This document shows positions 7,358 through 16,453 of a stretch of DNA of 29,008 nucleotides, one piece after another. How positions within the stretch are numbered: position 1 is the stretch's first letter; each line of letters begins with the position of its first letter. The position numbers and the translations under genes were made by a program. This stretch comes from CAZQGJ01 sp964592905 (GTDB lineage Bacteria; Patescibacteriota; UBA1384; CAYGGE01). The stretch lies in the NCBI GenBank assembly GCA_964592905.1, contig CAZQGJ010000004.1, positions 1 through 29,008 of the forward strand, in the 5' to 3' direction. The notes beneath the pieces were generated by a model that did not search any database, had not been told where the DNA came from, and saw only the letters and a program-made list of their open reading frames with translations.

Positions 7358-8146
7358 TTGCGTCAAGTCGCTCGTTATCTCTATCTGACCTTTGCCCTGA
7401 TGGTGTTACTTAGCCTGGCTATTCCAATTAGTCGACAGGCGCTGGGCTTGGGTTTTGGCCAGATCGTGACTCAGTTGACCGATCAACCTAGTCGGGCGAC
7501 TAAGCAAAAGTTTAATTGGTTGGCCATTTTAAAGGAACTCCGAACACTCGCCAATCAAAATCAAGCCCTGATCCAAACTAATCAGGAGCTTCTGGCCGAA
7601 GTAGCCCGTCTCAAAGAGGTTGATCATCAAAATCAGGCTTTACGAAGCGAGCTCAACTTTGCCAAGACTCAGACCGAAGCGGCCCTGTTGGCCTCGGTCA
7701 TCGGTCGGGGGAGCCAAGGTTTGAGTCGCGACCTGATCGTCAATAAAGGTACGCGCGACGGTGTTGCCACCGGTCAAGCCGTCATCGCTCAAGGCTGGCT
7801 GATCGGTCTTGTGAAAACAAGCTCACTAGATCGATCAAGCATCCGTCTCTTAGATGATCCCCGTTCACTAGTCCCCGTTGTCAGTCAGGACTCTCGTAGC
7901 AATGGCTTACTACGTGGTGGCTTTTCTGGCTTAACTCTGACCGATGTCTTGCCAGACGCCGACCTTAAAATCGATGAGACGCTAGTCACCAGTGCCTTAC
8001 TGGATAACGTGCGGGCTGGCATTCCAGTCGGCAAGGTTAAGTCTGTCCAGAGCGAACCCGGCCAGATCGATAAACAGGCGATCATCGGTAGCCCAATCGA
8101 GATCGGTCGATTAGAGCTAGTCTTTATCGAGCGGGCCAAATCATGA
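7358..8146 (+). CDS. mreC: Rod-shape-determining protein MreC
   Basis: MreC links the MreB cytoskeleton to the periplasmic or outer-face wall machinery. The 262-residue protein has a short N-terminus, one transmembrane helix (about 7-27), a coiled coil rich in Gln, Asn, Leu and Glu (about 55-105) and the two-lobed beta domain (about 110-255). Family landmarks include DLIVNKGTRDGVATGQAVI and RLLDDPRSLVPVV. A TTG start is used, preceded by AAGGA with a 6-base spacer. The TGA stop overlaps the mreD start as ATGA, so MreC and MreD are likely translated in a coupled way. Confidence 0.95.
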   Translation: MRQVARYLYLTFALMVLLSLAIPISRQALGLGFGQIVTQLTDQPSRATKQKFNWLAILKELRTLANQNQALIQTNQELLAEVARLKEVDHQNQALRSELNFAKTQTEAALLASVIGRGSQGLSRDLIVNKGTRDGVATGQAVIAQGWLIGLVKTSSLDRSSIRLLDDPRSLVPVVSQDSRSNGLLRGGFSGLTLTDVLPDADLKIDETLVTSALLDNVRAGIPVGKVKSVQSEPGQIDKQAIIGSPIEIGRLELVFIERAKS

Positions 8147-8607
8147 ATTGGTTGAAGCATCTGTTGTTGGCCTGGCTCTTACTCCTTCTGACTATTGGCG
8201 GTTATCGTCTTGACCTCTTTTTTTGGCCAGAGCTGGCTCTCTGTCTCGTTATATCCCTAACTGTTAGCGGGGACTGGCGACATGCAGTTTTTTACGGTTT
8301 ATTTTTAGGTTTGGGCCTAGATTACTACCTCTTGAATAGCTGGTCGCAAACCGCCCTCGTCTATCTATTGATCATCACCCTGGGTGCCTGGTTGGCCCAG
8401 CGCTTAGCGGTCCGCAGTAACCAGGCGCTTTGGCTTGGTCTAACCTTTGGTCTGGTCCTCATTTATGAGCTCTGGCAGAGCTTACTCGCCGGCTATCAAC
8501 TGGGTTTAAACCTTGGCGCTATCGTGTCGCAATGGGTAATGGCTAGTTTGATGATCGTAGCCTTAATGCGACTAGCCAAAAATCGACAAGAGGTCAAAAT
8601 TGGCTAG
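8143..8607 (+). CDS. mreD: Probable MreD, membrane subunit of the elongation machinery
   Basis: This 154-residue protein is highly hydrophobic with about five predicted membrane helices spread over its length, the usual MreD architecture. MreD sequences are poorly conserved, so the call rests mostly on size, topology and position between mreC and PBP2. The start overlaps the mreC stop by 4 bases and the end overlaps the PBP2 start by 8, so the genes form a tightly coupled unit. Confidence 0.85.
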   Translation: MNWLKHLLLAWLLLLLTIGGYRLDLFFWPELALCLVISLTVSGDWRHAVFYGLFLGLGLDYYLLNSWSQTALVYLLIITLGAWLAQRLAVRSNQALWLGLTFGLVLIYELWQSLLAGYQLGLNLGAIVSQWVMASLMIVALMRLAKNRQEVKIG

Positions 8608-10519
8608 CCCGTTTGAACCGTATTCAGCTCTCTTACCAGTGACAGAGTACTCGCCGGACTACTTTGTTGATTTGCCTCAGAACGAAGAACTAACCGAAGT
8701 CCAGACCCTGCACGAAACGGCGCAACCGACCTCGTTAATTTGGTTACGGCTGTCAATTCTCCTTCTGATTGGAGTTTTTTTAGCGAAACTGATCTCGGTT
8801 CAGGTTCTCGAGGGCCAACTCTACCTCCGATTAGCGGCCGGTAATCGTTTGGAACGCCGCGAAATCCAAGCCCCGCGAGGGCTATTATACGATCGGTATA
8901 ATCAGCCGCTCTTAGCCAATCGTCCTCGTTACTCACTCGAATTAACGCCGGCTGAGCTGCCTCAGTCTAAACCTGAACGTCAAGCTATTTACGAGCTGAT
9001 CGGTCAAAAGCTCGGTCGCAGCGTCACCGAGCTGACAGATTTAATCGATAGCAAAGGCCTAGGTTCGCTCGATGCTATCGTGCTGGCACGGGATCTTGAA
9101 CACGAGGCGGCCTTAAAATATAAGCTAGACTTTGCTAATTATCTGGGTATTCGCGTCGTTGAGACGCCGCGTCGTGACTATCTCACTCATAACGCACTCT
9201 CTCCTATTATCGGTTACACCGGTGAGGTGACGGCCGAAGAGTTGAAACGGAATATCGATTGGCTCGGTCTGGCTGAAGTCGGCAAGAGCGGTTTAGAGCG
9301 TTTTTACGACCAACGCCTTCAGGGTATTAACGGTTATGAAGAGCTAGAGGTCAATCCAGCTGGGCAGATCGAGAGACAGCTGGCGACAGTTGTTCCACAG
9401 CCCGGTCAGCGCCTGATCCTAAATCTAGATTTGGGCTTACAGCAGGCTGTCCGTGAGGCTCTAGCTAAAGGAGCAGCGAATCATCGAAAAAAACGAGCCG
9501 CCGCAGTTATTCTCGATCCACGCTCAGGGGCAGTCAGGGCTTTGGTCAGTCTGCCTGACTACGATGCCAGTATCTTTACCGATAGCCAACTGCAAGCGGC
9601 GCGCCAGGACATTCTGACCGATCCTGATTTACCGCTCTTTAACCGAGCGATCGCTGGTGCTTATCCGCCCGGCTCCACCACTAAGCCGATTTGGGCCGCG
9701 GCGGCCCTGGCCGAGGGGACGATTCAGCCCAATTTGCGCTTAATTACTCCGCCCAAGATAGAGCTTGGTCAGTCGATCTTTCCCGACTGGAAAGCTCACG
9801 GTAGCGCCGATGTCCGACAGGCGATAGCCGAATCAAACAACATTTTCTTTTACGCCATCGGGGGTGGCTACGAGCGCATCAAAGGCCTCGGTCCCAATAA
9901 GCTCAAAAGCTATGCCGAGAAGTTTGGCTGGGGCGCGCTGACCGGTATCGATCTGCCGGGCGAGACTAAGGGACTAGTACCTGACCCTGAATGGAAACGA
10001 CGAGTTAAAAAAGAGCCATGGTATACCGGTGATTCTTATCACATGGCGATCGGTCAAGGCGATATGCTCTTAACACCGTTACAGATAGTCAACAGCATCG
10101 CCGCCATTGCTAATAACGGCCAACTTTTTCAGCCACAGTTAGTTGATCGTATCGAATCAGCCTCGGGCCAGCTTGTCGACGAGATCAATCCGCGACTACT
10201 CAACGAGTCGGTTAGCCCAGACAAGATCTTACAAGTCATTCGCGAAGGGATGCGACAAACAGTCACGAGCGGGACGGCTCGACCACTCAACGAACTAGGG
10301 ATAACGGTGGCGGGCAAGACCGGTACAGCCCAGTTTAGCGACCCGGATAAGACCCACGCTTGGTTTACCGGCTTTGCTCCTTATGAGAACCCTGAGATCG
10401 CCCTCATCGTCATGGTCGAAGGTGGCGGCGAGAGCTTCGAGGTGGCTGTGCCTATTGCTAAGGATATTCTGGCTTGGTATGATACGAACAGAAGAAAGGA
10501 GCCGGTGCTCCACCCGTAG
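8600..10519 (+). CDS. mrdA: Penicillin-binding protein 2, elongation transpeptidase
   Basis: Class B PBPs crosslink peptidoglycan outside the membrane. The 639-residue protein has a cytoplasmic tail of about 45 residues, one membrane helix (about 46-69), the PBP dimerisation domain (about 88-270, opening with PRGLLYDRYNQPLLANRP) and the transpeptidase domain. All three active-site motifs are present: SxxK as STTK (Ser359, Lys362), SNN (412-414) and KTG (573-575). The mre-operon context points to PBP2 rather than the division enzyme PBP3. The TTG start is preceded by GAGGT with a 5-base spacer and overlaps mreD. Confidence 0.96.
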   Translation: MASPFEPYSALLPVTEYSPDYFVDLPQNEELTEVQTLHETAQPTSLIWLRLSILLLIGVFLAKLISVQVLEGQLYLRLAAGNRLERREIQAPRGLLYDRYNQPLLANRPRYSLELTPAELPQSKPERQAIYELIGQKLGRSVTELTDLIDSKGLGSLDAIVLARDLEHEAALKYKLDFANYLGIRVVETPRRDYLTHNALSPIIGYTGEVTAEELKRNIDWLGLAEVGKSGLERFYDQRLQGINGYEELEVNPAGQIERQLATVVPQPGQRLILNLDLGLQQAVREALAKGAANHRKKRAAAVILDPRSGAVRALVSLPDYDASIFTDSQLQAARQDILTDPDLPLFNRAIAGAYPPGSTTKPIWAAAALAEGTIQPNLRLITPPKIELGQSIFPDWKAHGSADVRQAIAESNNIFFYAIGGGYERIKGLGPNKLKSYAEKFGWGALTGIDLPGETKGLVPDPEWKRRVKKEPWYTGDSYHMAIGQGDMLLTPLQIVNSIAAIANNGQLFQPQLVDRIESASGQLVDEINPRLLNESVSPDKILQVIREGMRQTVTSGTARPLNELGITVAGKTGTAQFSDPDKTHAWFTGFAPYENPEIALIVMVEGGGESFEVAVPIAKDILAWYDTNRRKEPVLHP

Positions 10520-10528
10520 CTGACACAC

Positions 10529-10540
10529 CAAGGGCCCTTG
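10529..10540. other. Perfect 12-bp palindrome between PBP2 and greA
   Basis: CAAGGGCCCTTG is a perfect palindrome with no loop, sitting 9 bases after the PBP2 stop and just ahead of an AT-rich stretch (10544-10566) that may contain the greA promoter. It is a poor terminator, since there is no loop and no T-tract. A protein-binding site is possible but unproven. Confidence 0.35.
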
Positions 10541-10577
10541 TTGTGAATTATTTATATTTATTAGTTGTGAGGACTAT

Positions 10578-11039
10578 ATGCAGCAGAATGTGTTACTAAC
10601 TGAAGAGGGTCTAATTAAACTGAAAAACGAACTGGCCGACCTGAAGCAACAACGCAAGGTTGTTATTTCCCGAATCCAAGCGGCTCGCGAACTTGGCGAT
10701 CTCTCTGAAAACGCGGATTATGACGATGCACGCAATACCCAATCGTTCGTCGAGGGTCGAATCCAAGAGATCGAATCGATGCTCGAACACGCCAAAGTAG
10801 TCACCAAATCCGTCAAGGCCGACGGTAAGATTGCTATTGGTAGCCAAGTGACAGTCACTGTCGAAGGCGAACAAGAGGTCTATGAACTAGTTGGTGTTAA
10901 CGAGAGCGATCCAGCCGCCGGCAAGATCTCGATCGATTCACCGCTAGGCAAGGCGCTAATCGGCCTCAAGTCCGGCGAGAGCGTTCAAGTCGCCACCCCG
11001 GCCGGTAAGCTCGAGTATCAAATCGCCAAGGTGGCCTAA
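10578..11039 (+). CDS. greA: Transcription elongation factor GreA
   Basis: GreA inserts a coiled coil into the RNA polymerase secondary channel and stimulates cleavage of backtracked RNA. The 153-residue length is near the family norm of about 158. The N-terminal coiled coil (about 1-75) carries the acidic-tip signature GDLSENADYDDARNTQ, and the C-terminal FKBP-like domain has the conserved SPLGKALIG. GAGGA with a 4-base spacer supports the ATG. It is preceded by an AT-rich gap that probably holds its own promoter and followed by the lysyl-tRNA synthetase gene. Confidence 0.97.
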   Translation: MQQNVLLTEEGLIKLKNELADLKQQRKVVISRIQAARELGDLSENADYDDARNTQSFVEGRIQEIESMLEHAKVVTKSVKADGKIAIGSQVTVTVEGEQEVYELVGVNESDPAAGKISIDSPLGKALIGLKSGESVQVATPAGKLEYQIAKVA

Positions 11040-11066
11040 CCGATACTATTATTAGATAGGAATAAA

Positions 11067-12635
11067 ATGTCCAGACTTTGGACTACCCCCATCGTCGAAC
11101 AGATCATCGCCCGGAACCCAGACAAGTCCGTCTACTTAATTGCCGACTACAAAACTCCTTCTGGTCCGGCTCACATCGGTTCGTTACGCGGACCGGTAGT
11201 CCACCAGGCCGTAACACGAGCGCTGATCAGAGCCGGTCGATCGGCCCACTATCTCTATGGCTTCGATGATTTTGATCCCATGGATGGTTTTCCAAGTGAT
11301 TTGCCAGACGAGTGGCGACAGTATATGGGCCAGCCGTTAGCTAATATCCCCAGCCCAGACCCTCAGTTTGACAATCTAGCCGCCTATTACGCTAGTAGCT
11401 TTCTCGAAGTTTTTACCTACCTCGGTCTAACACCCGAGATTATTTACGGTAGTCGATGGTACCGCGAGGGCCGTTACGATCAGTCGATCGAACGCGCCCT
11501 TAATCACAGTCAAACTATCCGTGAGCTCTATCTGTCTGTCTCGCACTCCGAAAAACCGACAGATTGGTTGCCGATACATATGCTTTGCCCGCACTGTGGC
11601 AAGATCGGTACAACTCAGGCGACCGCCTGGAACGGTAAAGAAGTGACCTTTGTCTGTCGACCTGATTTAGTGACCTGGGCTATCGGTTGTGGTCAAGTCT
11701 CAACCCAGAGTCCTTTTGGTGGTCAGGGCAAGCTACCCTACAAAGTCGAGGCTGCGGCCAAGTGGTCATTTTTGGACGAAGATTTTGAGACGGCCGGCAA
11801 AGATCATATGACCAAGGGTGGTAGCTTCGATCTAGCCGCCGCCATTGCCAAAGCAGTCTATCAGATTGAACCGCCAATTGGTCGAGGCTTCCCTTGCGAG
11901 TTTTTGTTGCATCAGGGTAAAAAGATGAGTAGCTCCAAAGGGCTTGGCCATACAGCACAGCAGGCTAAGCGCGATCTGCCAACCGAACTTTTGATCTATA
12001 AGCTTGGCGTTAGCCAACCCAACTTACAGGTTGAGTTTGACCTGACCGGCGAGGCTATTCCACGTTGGTTCGATCAGCTGGATGGCTTGCTGAAGCAGGC
12101 CTTTGTCGATCCCGATTCCGAGGCCGCAGAGACAGTCAAGATCTTTTATCCCGGAGTCAAGCTAGTCGAGTATCGAATGCGCTTTAGTCAGCTAGCTTTT
12201 CTATCGCAACTGCCGAACGTCGATCTATTCGAGTTCGCTAAGCTTGATAAGGGCTCAGTCCTGTCGGTTGACGAGACAGCTGCCTTAGTCGAACGATTAG
12301 AGTATGCCAAATATTGGCTGGCCCATTTTGCCGATGATAGAGTGAGATTTATTCTTCAAACCGGACCGCTGTCTGAACTTAGTCTAGATTCGGCGCAGCT
12401 CGACTTCTTGCGAGCCGTGGCGAAGATTTACAACAGCCGTTCAGGGTGGACTGGTCCAGAGCTGCATACAGAGCTCCATCAACTCAAAGCCGAGAGCGGA
12501 CTAGAACCTCGTCAGGCCTTTGGTGCTATCTATCAACTATTCTTTGCCAAAGAGTCGGGCCCGCCAGCCGGATGGCTGATCGCTGCTCTCGAGCCGGCCT
12601 ATGTGGCCACTCGATTGGCTTTAGTTCAGGCTTAA
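11067..12635 (+). CDS. lysS: Class I (archaeal-type) lysyl-tRNA synthetase
   Basis: The enzyme charges tRNA-Lys. It is the class I form, unrelated in fold to the class II LysRS of most bacteria. Class I signatures are present: HIGS (36-39, the HIGH motif) in PSGPAHIGSLRGPVV, and KMSSSK (286-291, the KMSKS motif). CPHCG at 174-178, with Cys197 and Cys208, looks like the zinc-binding insertion of this family. The 522-residue length is typical. A TAGGA about 5 bases before the ATG supports the start. Class I LysRS is general in archaea and scattered in bacteria (spirochaetes, some alphaproteobacteria and others), and it is also found in CPR lineages. Confidence 0.95.
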   Translation: MSRLWTTPIVEQIIARNPDKSVYLIADYKTPSGPAHIGSLRGPVVHQAVTRALIRAGRSAHYLYGFDDFDPMDGFPSDLPDEWRQYMGQPLANIPSPDPQFDNLAAYYASSFLEVFTYLGLTPEIIYGSRWYREGRYDQSIERALNHSQTIRELYLSVSHSEKPTDWLPIHMLCPHCGKIGTTQATAWNGKEVTFVCRPDLVTWAIGCGQVSTQSPFGGQGKLPYKVEAAAKWSFLDEDFETAGKDHMTKGGSFDLAAAIAKAVYQIEPPIGRGFPCEFLLHQGKKMSSSKGLGHTAQQAKRDLPTELLIYKLGVSQPNLQVEFDLTGEAIPRWFDQLDGLLKQAFVDPDSEAAETVKIFYPGVKLVEYRMRFSQLAFLSQLPNVDLFEFAKLDKGSVLSVDETAALVERLEYAKYWLAHFADDRVRFILQTGPLSELSLDSAQLDFLRAVAKIYNSRSGWTGPELHTELHQLKAESGLEPRQAFGAIYQLFFAKESGPPAGWLIAALEPAYVATRLALVQA

Positions 12636-12638
12636 ATA

Positions 12639-12647
12639 TGTTACAAT
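12639..12647 (+). promoter_or_regulatory. Extended -10 promoter (TGTTACAAT) for serS
   Basis: TG-T-TACAAT begins 4 bases after the lysS stop and ends 9 bases before the serS ATG. The predicted start, about 12654, leaves at most a few untranslated bases and no room for a Shine-Dalgarno. No clear -35 is present. This is the same arrangement as upstream of 3151 and 20421. Confidence 0.55.
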
Positions 12648-12656
12648 CAGCTTGCT

Positions 12657-13964
12657 ATGATAAATCTGAAATTACTTCGCCATGATCCTGACCAGTTCAA
12701 AAGTTTACTGGCCCGTCGAGGCGTTCAGGCTGATTTACTAGATCAGATTATTCGACTTGACGAGCAGACCCGAGAACAGAAAAGCCAGCTAGATCAGCTA
12801 CGGGCTGAACAAAAGGCTCTGGGCAGTACTCAACGCGAACAGGCCTCGGCGCTTAAGCAGCAGATTCAGAGTCTGTCGACGGTTTATGATCAGGCCATTC
12901 TTGAGTTGCAAGCTCTCTCTAGCCAGTTGCCTAATTTACCGTCAGATGACACCCCTGACGGTCGAGACGAATCAGATAATCAGGTGATCCGACAGATCGG
13001 TAGCCGACCTCAGTTTCAGTTTACGCCGCTCGATCATCTGGCCTTAGCCGAGGGCCTTGGTTTAATCTCGACAGAGCGCGCGGCCAAGACCAGTGGCTCG
13101 CGGTTTGCCTATCTGTTCGGCGGTTTAGTTCAGATTCAGTTTGCTTTAGTCCAATGGGTCATGCAAACCTTGACCGATACCGAGACTTTGTCAGAGATCG
13201 CTAAACGGGCAGGGTTGTCCGTTCCGATTAAGCCATTTATTCCCGTCGTGCCACCGGTCTTCATCAAGCCCGACATCTATCAAAAGATGGCCCGCCTCGA
13301 GCCGCGCGACGAGCGTTATTACCTGCCGGCTGACGATCTCTACCTTATCGGTAGCGCGGAGCATACCTTGGGCCCGCTCTTTTTAAATGAGATTATTCCC
13401 GCAGATGAGCTCCCGCTTCGCTTGATCGGTTACTCGACTAGCTTTCGCCGCGAGGCCGGCACTTACGGCAAAGATACTCGCGGCATCCTCCGTCAACATC
13501 AGTTTGATAAGCTCGAGATGGAGGTCTTTTCGACTCCCGCCGTCTCGTTGGCTGAGCAGAACTTCCTAGTTGCCATCCAAGAGTATTTTTTGGGTCAGCT
13601 CGGTTTGCCGTATCAAGTAATTCAAGTCTGTATCGGCGATATGGGTGACCCCGATGCTCGACAGATCGATATCGAGACCTTTATGCCCGGTCAAGACCGC
13701 TATCGCGAAACCCATACCGCTGATCTGATGACCGATTACCAGGCCAGACGCCTCAACACTCGGTTCAAGTCCGAAACGGGACAGACTGAATTGGTCCACA
13801 CTAACGATGCCACTGCGATAGCTATCGGGCGCATTCTGATCGCTATTATGGAGAACTATCAACAATCCGACGGTACGATTAAGATTCCGTCGGTGCTGCA
13901 ACCTTGGCTCAACTTTGATCGCCTAGATCGTCAAACCGCTGGCGGTCTGCCGTTAAATCAGTAA
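12657..13964 (+). CDS. serS: Seryl-tRNA synthetase
   Basis: This class II enzyme charges tRNA-Ser and, where present, tRNA-Sec. It has 435 residues: an N-terminal antiparallel coiled-coil arm (about 1-105) that contacts the tRNA extra arm, the linker with DGRDESDNQVIRQIG, then the catalytic core. Motif 2 is SFRREAGTYGKDTRGILRQHQFDKLEMEVF-like (FRREAG, then QHQFDKLE), and motif 3 includes IAIGRILIAIMENYQ followed by IPSVLQPW. These fit bacterial-type SerRS. The ATG has no Shine-Dalgarno but lies just behind an extended -10 promoter, so it may be translated from a leaderless mRNA. Confidence 0.97.
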   Translation: MINLKLLRHDPDQFKSLLARRGVQADLLDQIIRLDEQTREQKSQLDQLRAEQKALGSTQREQASALKQQIQSLSTVYDQAILELQALSSQLPNLPSDDTPDGRDESDNQVIRQIGSRPQFQFTPLDHLALAEGLGLISTERAAKTSGSRFAYLFGGLVQIQFALVQWVMQTLTDTETLSEIAKRAGLSVPIKPFIPVVPPVFIKPDIYQKMARLEPRDERYYLPADDLYLIGSAEHTLGPLFLNEIIPADELPLRLIGYSTSFRREAGTYGKDTRGILRQHQFDKLEMEVFSTPAVSLAEQNFLVAIQEYFLGQLGLPYQVIQVCIGDMGDPDARQIDIETFMPGQDRYRETHTADLMTDYQARRLNTRFKSETGQTELVHTNDATAIAIGRILIAIMENYQQSDGTIKIPSVLQPWLNFDRLDRQTAGGLPLNQ

Positions 13965-13975
13965 GGATTGTCTCG

Positions 13976-16450
13976 ATGAAAATGTTATCTCAACTCTTTG
14001 GTAGTAATGAACGCGAGTTACGTCGTTTAGCCCCGCTCGTTAACGAGATTAATCGTTTCGAGGCCTCTATCAATCAACTATCCGATCAGGAGCTGATGGC
14101 GAAAACCGCTGAATTTCGCCAACGCATCGACACTCGTTTGAGTCCGCTGTCGGTTAATGTGGATAGTCCTGAGTATCAAGCGGCTGCCAGGCAGATCTTA
14201 GACGAACTATTACCAGAGGCCTTTGCCGTGGTGCGCGAAGCGGCTCAAAGAACGATTGGACAACGCCATTACGATGTCCAGTTGATTGGTGGTATCGTCT
14301 TGCATCAGGGCAAGATTGCCGAGATGAAAACCGGTGAAGGTAAAACGTTAGTCGCCACCTTGCCGTTATACTTAAATGCGCTTTTAGGACAGGGGGCGCA
14401 TCTAGTCACCGTCAACGATTTTCTAGCCAAATATCATGCTCAGTGGATGGGCCGAGTCTTTGCGGCTCTCGGTCTGAAGACAGCTTCGATCGAACATGAG
14501 CGGAGCTATCTCTATCAAGCGGCTGCCCTCGATGCGGCCACCGAAGCCGATCTCGAAGCCGGTTATATTGATACGGCCTGGCCTGATTTAGTCCGAGTAG
14601 ATCGTCAGACGGCCTATTTAGCCGATGTGACCTATGGTACCAATAACGAGTTTGGCTTTGATTATCTACGAGACAACATGGTTTATCGACTAGCTGATCA
14701 GGCTCAACGGCGTTACTTTGCTATCGTTGACGAGGTCGACTCGATTTTGATCGACGAGGCCAGAACGCCTTTGATTATCTCGGCTCCGGCCGAAGCTTCA
14801 GCTGATTATTATCAGGTTTTTGCTCGGCTAGTCCAAAGTTTTACCGTTGAAACCGACTACACTCTCGATGAAAAAGAGCGAGTTGTCTCTGTCACGCCAG
14901 CTGGTATTGCCAAGATCGAGACAGCTTTGAAAATTGAAAATCTTTACTCTCCGGCTCATGTCGATTTGGTTCATCAGCTCGAATCGGCTCTTAAGGCCAA
15001 GGCCCTTTACTCGCGCGATAAAGAGTATGTGGTGCAAGATGGCGAGATCGTGATTGTCGATGAGTTTACCGGTCGATTAATGGCCGGTCGACGCTTTTCG
15101 GAAGGTCTACATCAAGCGATCGAGGCCAAAGAGGGTGTCGTGGTACAGAACGAAAGTAACACCCTAGCGACGATCTCCTTCCAGAACTTTTTTAGACTCT
15201 ACCCGCGATTGGCCGGTATGACCGGAACGGCTGAAACCGAGGCCGAAGAGCTAGCCAAGATCTACAACCTTGATGTCGTAGTCATTCCAACGCACCGACC
15301 GAACGTTCGCATCGATTTTCAGGATCAGATCTTTCAAACAGAGGCTGCTAAATTTGCTGCGGTGGTCACCGATGTAGCTTCGCGTCATGCTCTCGGTCAA
15401 CCTGTTCTAATCGGTACCATCTCGGTTGAAAAAAATGAGTTACTCTCTAAGCTGTTAACCGCCGCCAAAGTCCCACACCGAGTCTTAAATGCCAAGCTGC
15501 ACACCGAAGAGGCGGTCATTATCGCTCAAGCCGGTCGACTGGGGGCAGTGACGGTAGCTACTAACATGGCCGGTCGCGGTGTCGATATTATCTTGGGTGG
15601 CCTACCCAATAATTCTGACGAGGCAGCCAAAGTCCGCGAACTCGGTGGATTGCACGTTATCGGTACCGAACGGCATGAATCGCGTCGGATCGATAATCAG
15701 CTACGCGGCCGTTCTGGTCGCCAAGGCGTCACCGGCTCCTCAATCTTTTATGTGGCCTTAGACGATGATCTGATGCGTATCTTTGGCGGTGAGCGACTCA
15801 AGGGTGTGATGGATCGACTCGGGCTGGACCCGCAAGATTCAATCGAGCACCCGATGGTCAGCCGTTCTTTAGAGTCGGCTCAAAAGCGAGTCGAAGGCAA
15901 TAATTTTGATATCCGTAAGCATTTAGTTGAATACGATGATGTCATGAATCGACATCGATCGTTGATCTACGCCGAGAGACAGCGAATCCTTGCCCTGCGA
16001 CCAACAGAAGACGATTGGTTGCATCGTCGCATTATCGAGACTTTGGCGGCTGATGAGCGTCGCATTATTGACGTTAAAGTCGAGCGTTATGGTTTGCCTC
16101 TCTGGCGCGAAGTCGAACAGGCGATCTTTTTACGAGTCATTGATAGCTTTTGGCTCGAGCATCTTAACTCGATGCAACAGCTACGCGATGGTATTGGCTT
16201 GCAGGCCTATGGTCAACACGACCCGTTAGTTGAGTACAAGCACCAGGCTTACGAACTGTTTCAGACTCTCAGACAACGTATCGAAACGCAGGCGATTAAT
16301 GTGGTCTTGCGAGCCGAGCCGCAGTTAGCCGATGGAACGGTCCCTTCAGCCCAAGGTCCAGATCTGAGTCAGGCCAAGGCTAAGCCTAACCGCAACGACC
16401 CCTGTTTTTGTGGCAGCGGTCAAAAGTATAAGAAGTGCCACGGAAAATAG
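13976..16450 (+). CDS. secA: Preprotein translocase ATPase SecA
   Basis: SecA drives post-translational export through SecYEG at the cytoplasmic membrane. Its 824 residues carry Walker A TGEGKT (119-124), the DEVD box (252-255), the second helicase-like domain with MAGRGVDIILGG and RGRSGRQG, and a C-terminal zinc finger ending CFCGSGQKYKKCHGK. A segment of about 35 residues (about 176-212) before the ADVTYGTNNEFGFDY motif looks like an insertion compared with E. coli SecA. AAGGA 8 bases before the ATG supports the start. It follows serS by 11 bases, while the next gene begins only 3 bases after its stop. Confidence 0.98.
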   Translation: MKMLSQLFGSNERELRRLAPLVNEINRFEASINQLSDQELMAKTAEFRQRIDTRLSPLSVNVDSPEYQAAARQILDELLPEAFAVVREAAQRTIGQRHYDVQLIGGIVLHQGKIAEMKTGEGKTLVATLPLYLNALLGQGAHLVTVNDFLAKYHAQWMGRVFAALGLKTASIEHERSYLYQAAALDAATEADLEAGYIDTAWPDLVRVDRQTAYLADVTYGTNNEFGFDYLRDNMVYRLADQAQRRYFAIVDEVDSILIDEARTPLIISAPAEASADYYQVFARLVQSFTVETDYTLDEKERVVSVTPAGIAKIETALKIENLYSPAHVDLVHQLESALKAKALYSRDKEYVVQDGEIVIVDEFTGRLMAGRRFSEGLHQAIEAKEGVVVQNESNTLATISFQNFFRLYPRLAGMTGTAETEAEELAKIYNLDVVVIPTHRPNVRIDFQDQIFQTEAAKFAAVVTDVASRHALGQPVLIGTISVEKNELLSKLLTAAKVPHRVLNAKLHTEEAVIIAQAGRLGAVTVATNMAGRGVDIILGGLPNNSDEAAKVRELGGLHVIGTERHESRRIDNQLRGRSGRQGVTGSSIFYVALDDDLMRIFGGERLKGVMDRLGLDPQDSIEHPMVSRSLESAQKRVEGNNFDIRKHLVEYDDVMNRHRSLIYAERQRILALRPTEDDWLHRRIIETLAADERRIIDVKVERYGLPLWREVEQAIFLRVIDSFWLEHLNSMQQLRDGIGLQAYGQHDPLVEYKHQAYELFQTLRQRIETQAINVVLRAEPQLADGTVPSAQGPDLSQAKAKPNRNDPCFCGSGQKYKKCHGK

Positions 16451-16453
16451 AAA

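Noticed and set aside
8144..8146. Possible TGA recoding (genetic code 25)
   Set aside because: TGA ends mreC, fba, the nucleotidyltransferase-like gene and the second Nudix gene at sensible family lengths, so it acts as a stop.
8604..8936. Minus-strand ORF of 110 codons opposite the start of PBP2
   Set aside because: It lies entirely inside the conserved PBP2 gene, has no recognisable motif and no Shine-Dalgarno context; it is an antisense shadow.
13566..13901. Minus-strand ORF of 111 codons inside serS
   Set aside because: It covers the motif 2-3 region of SerRS on the opposite strand; composition follows the sense gene and no family is recognisable.
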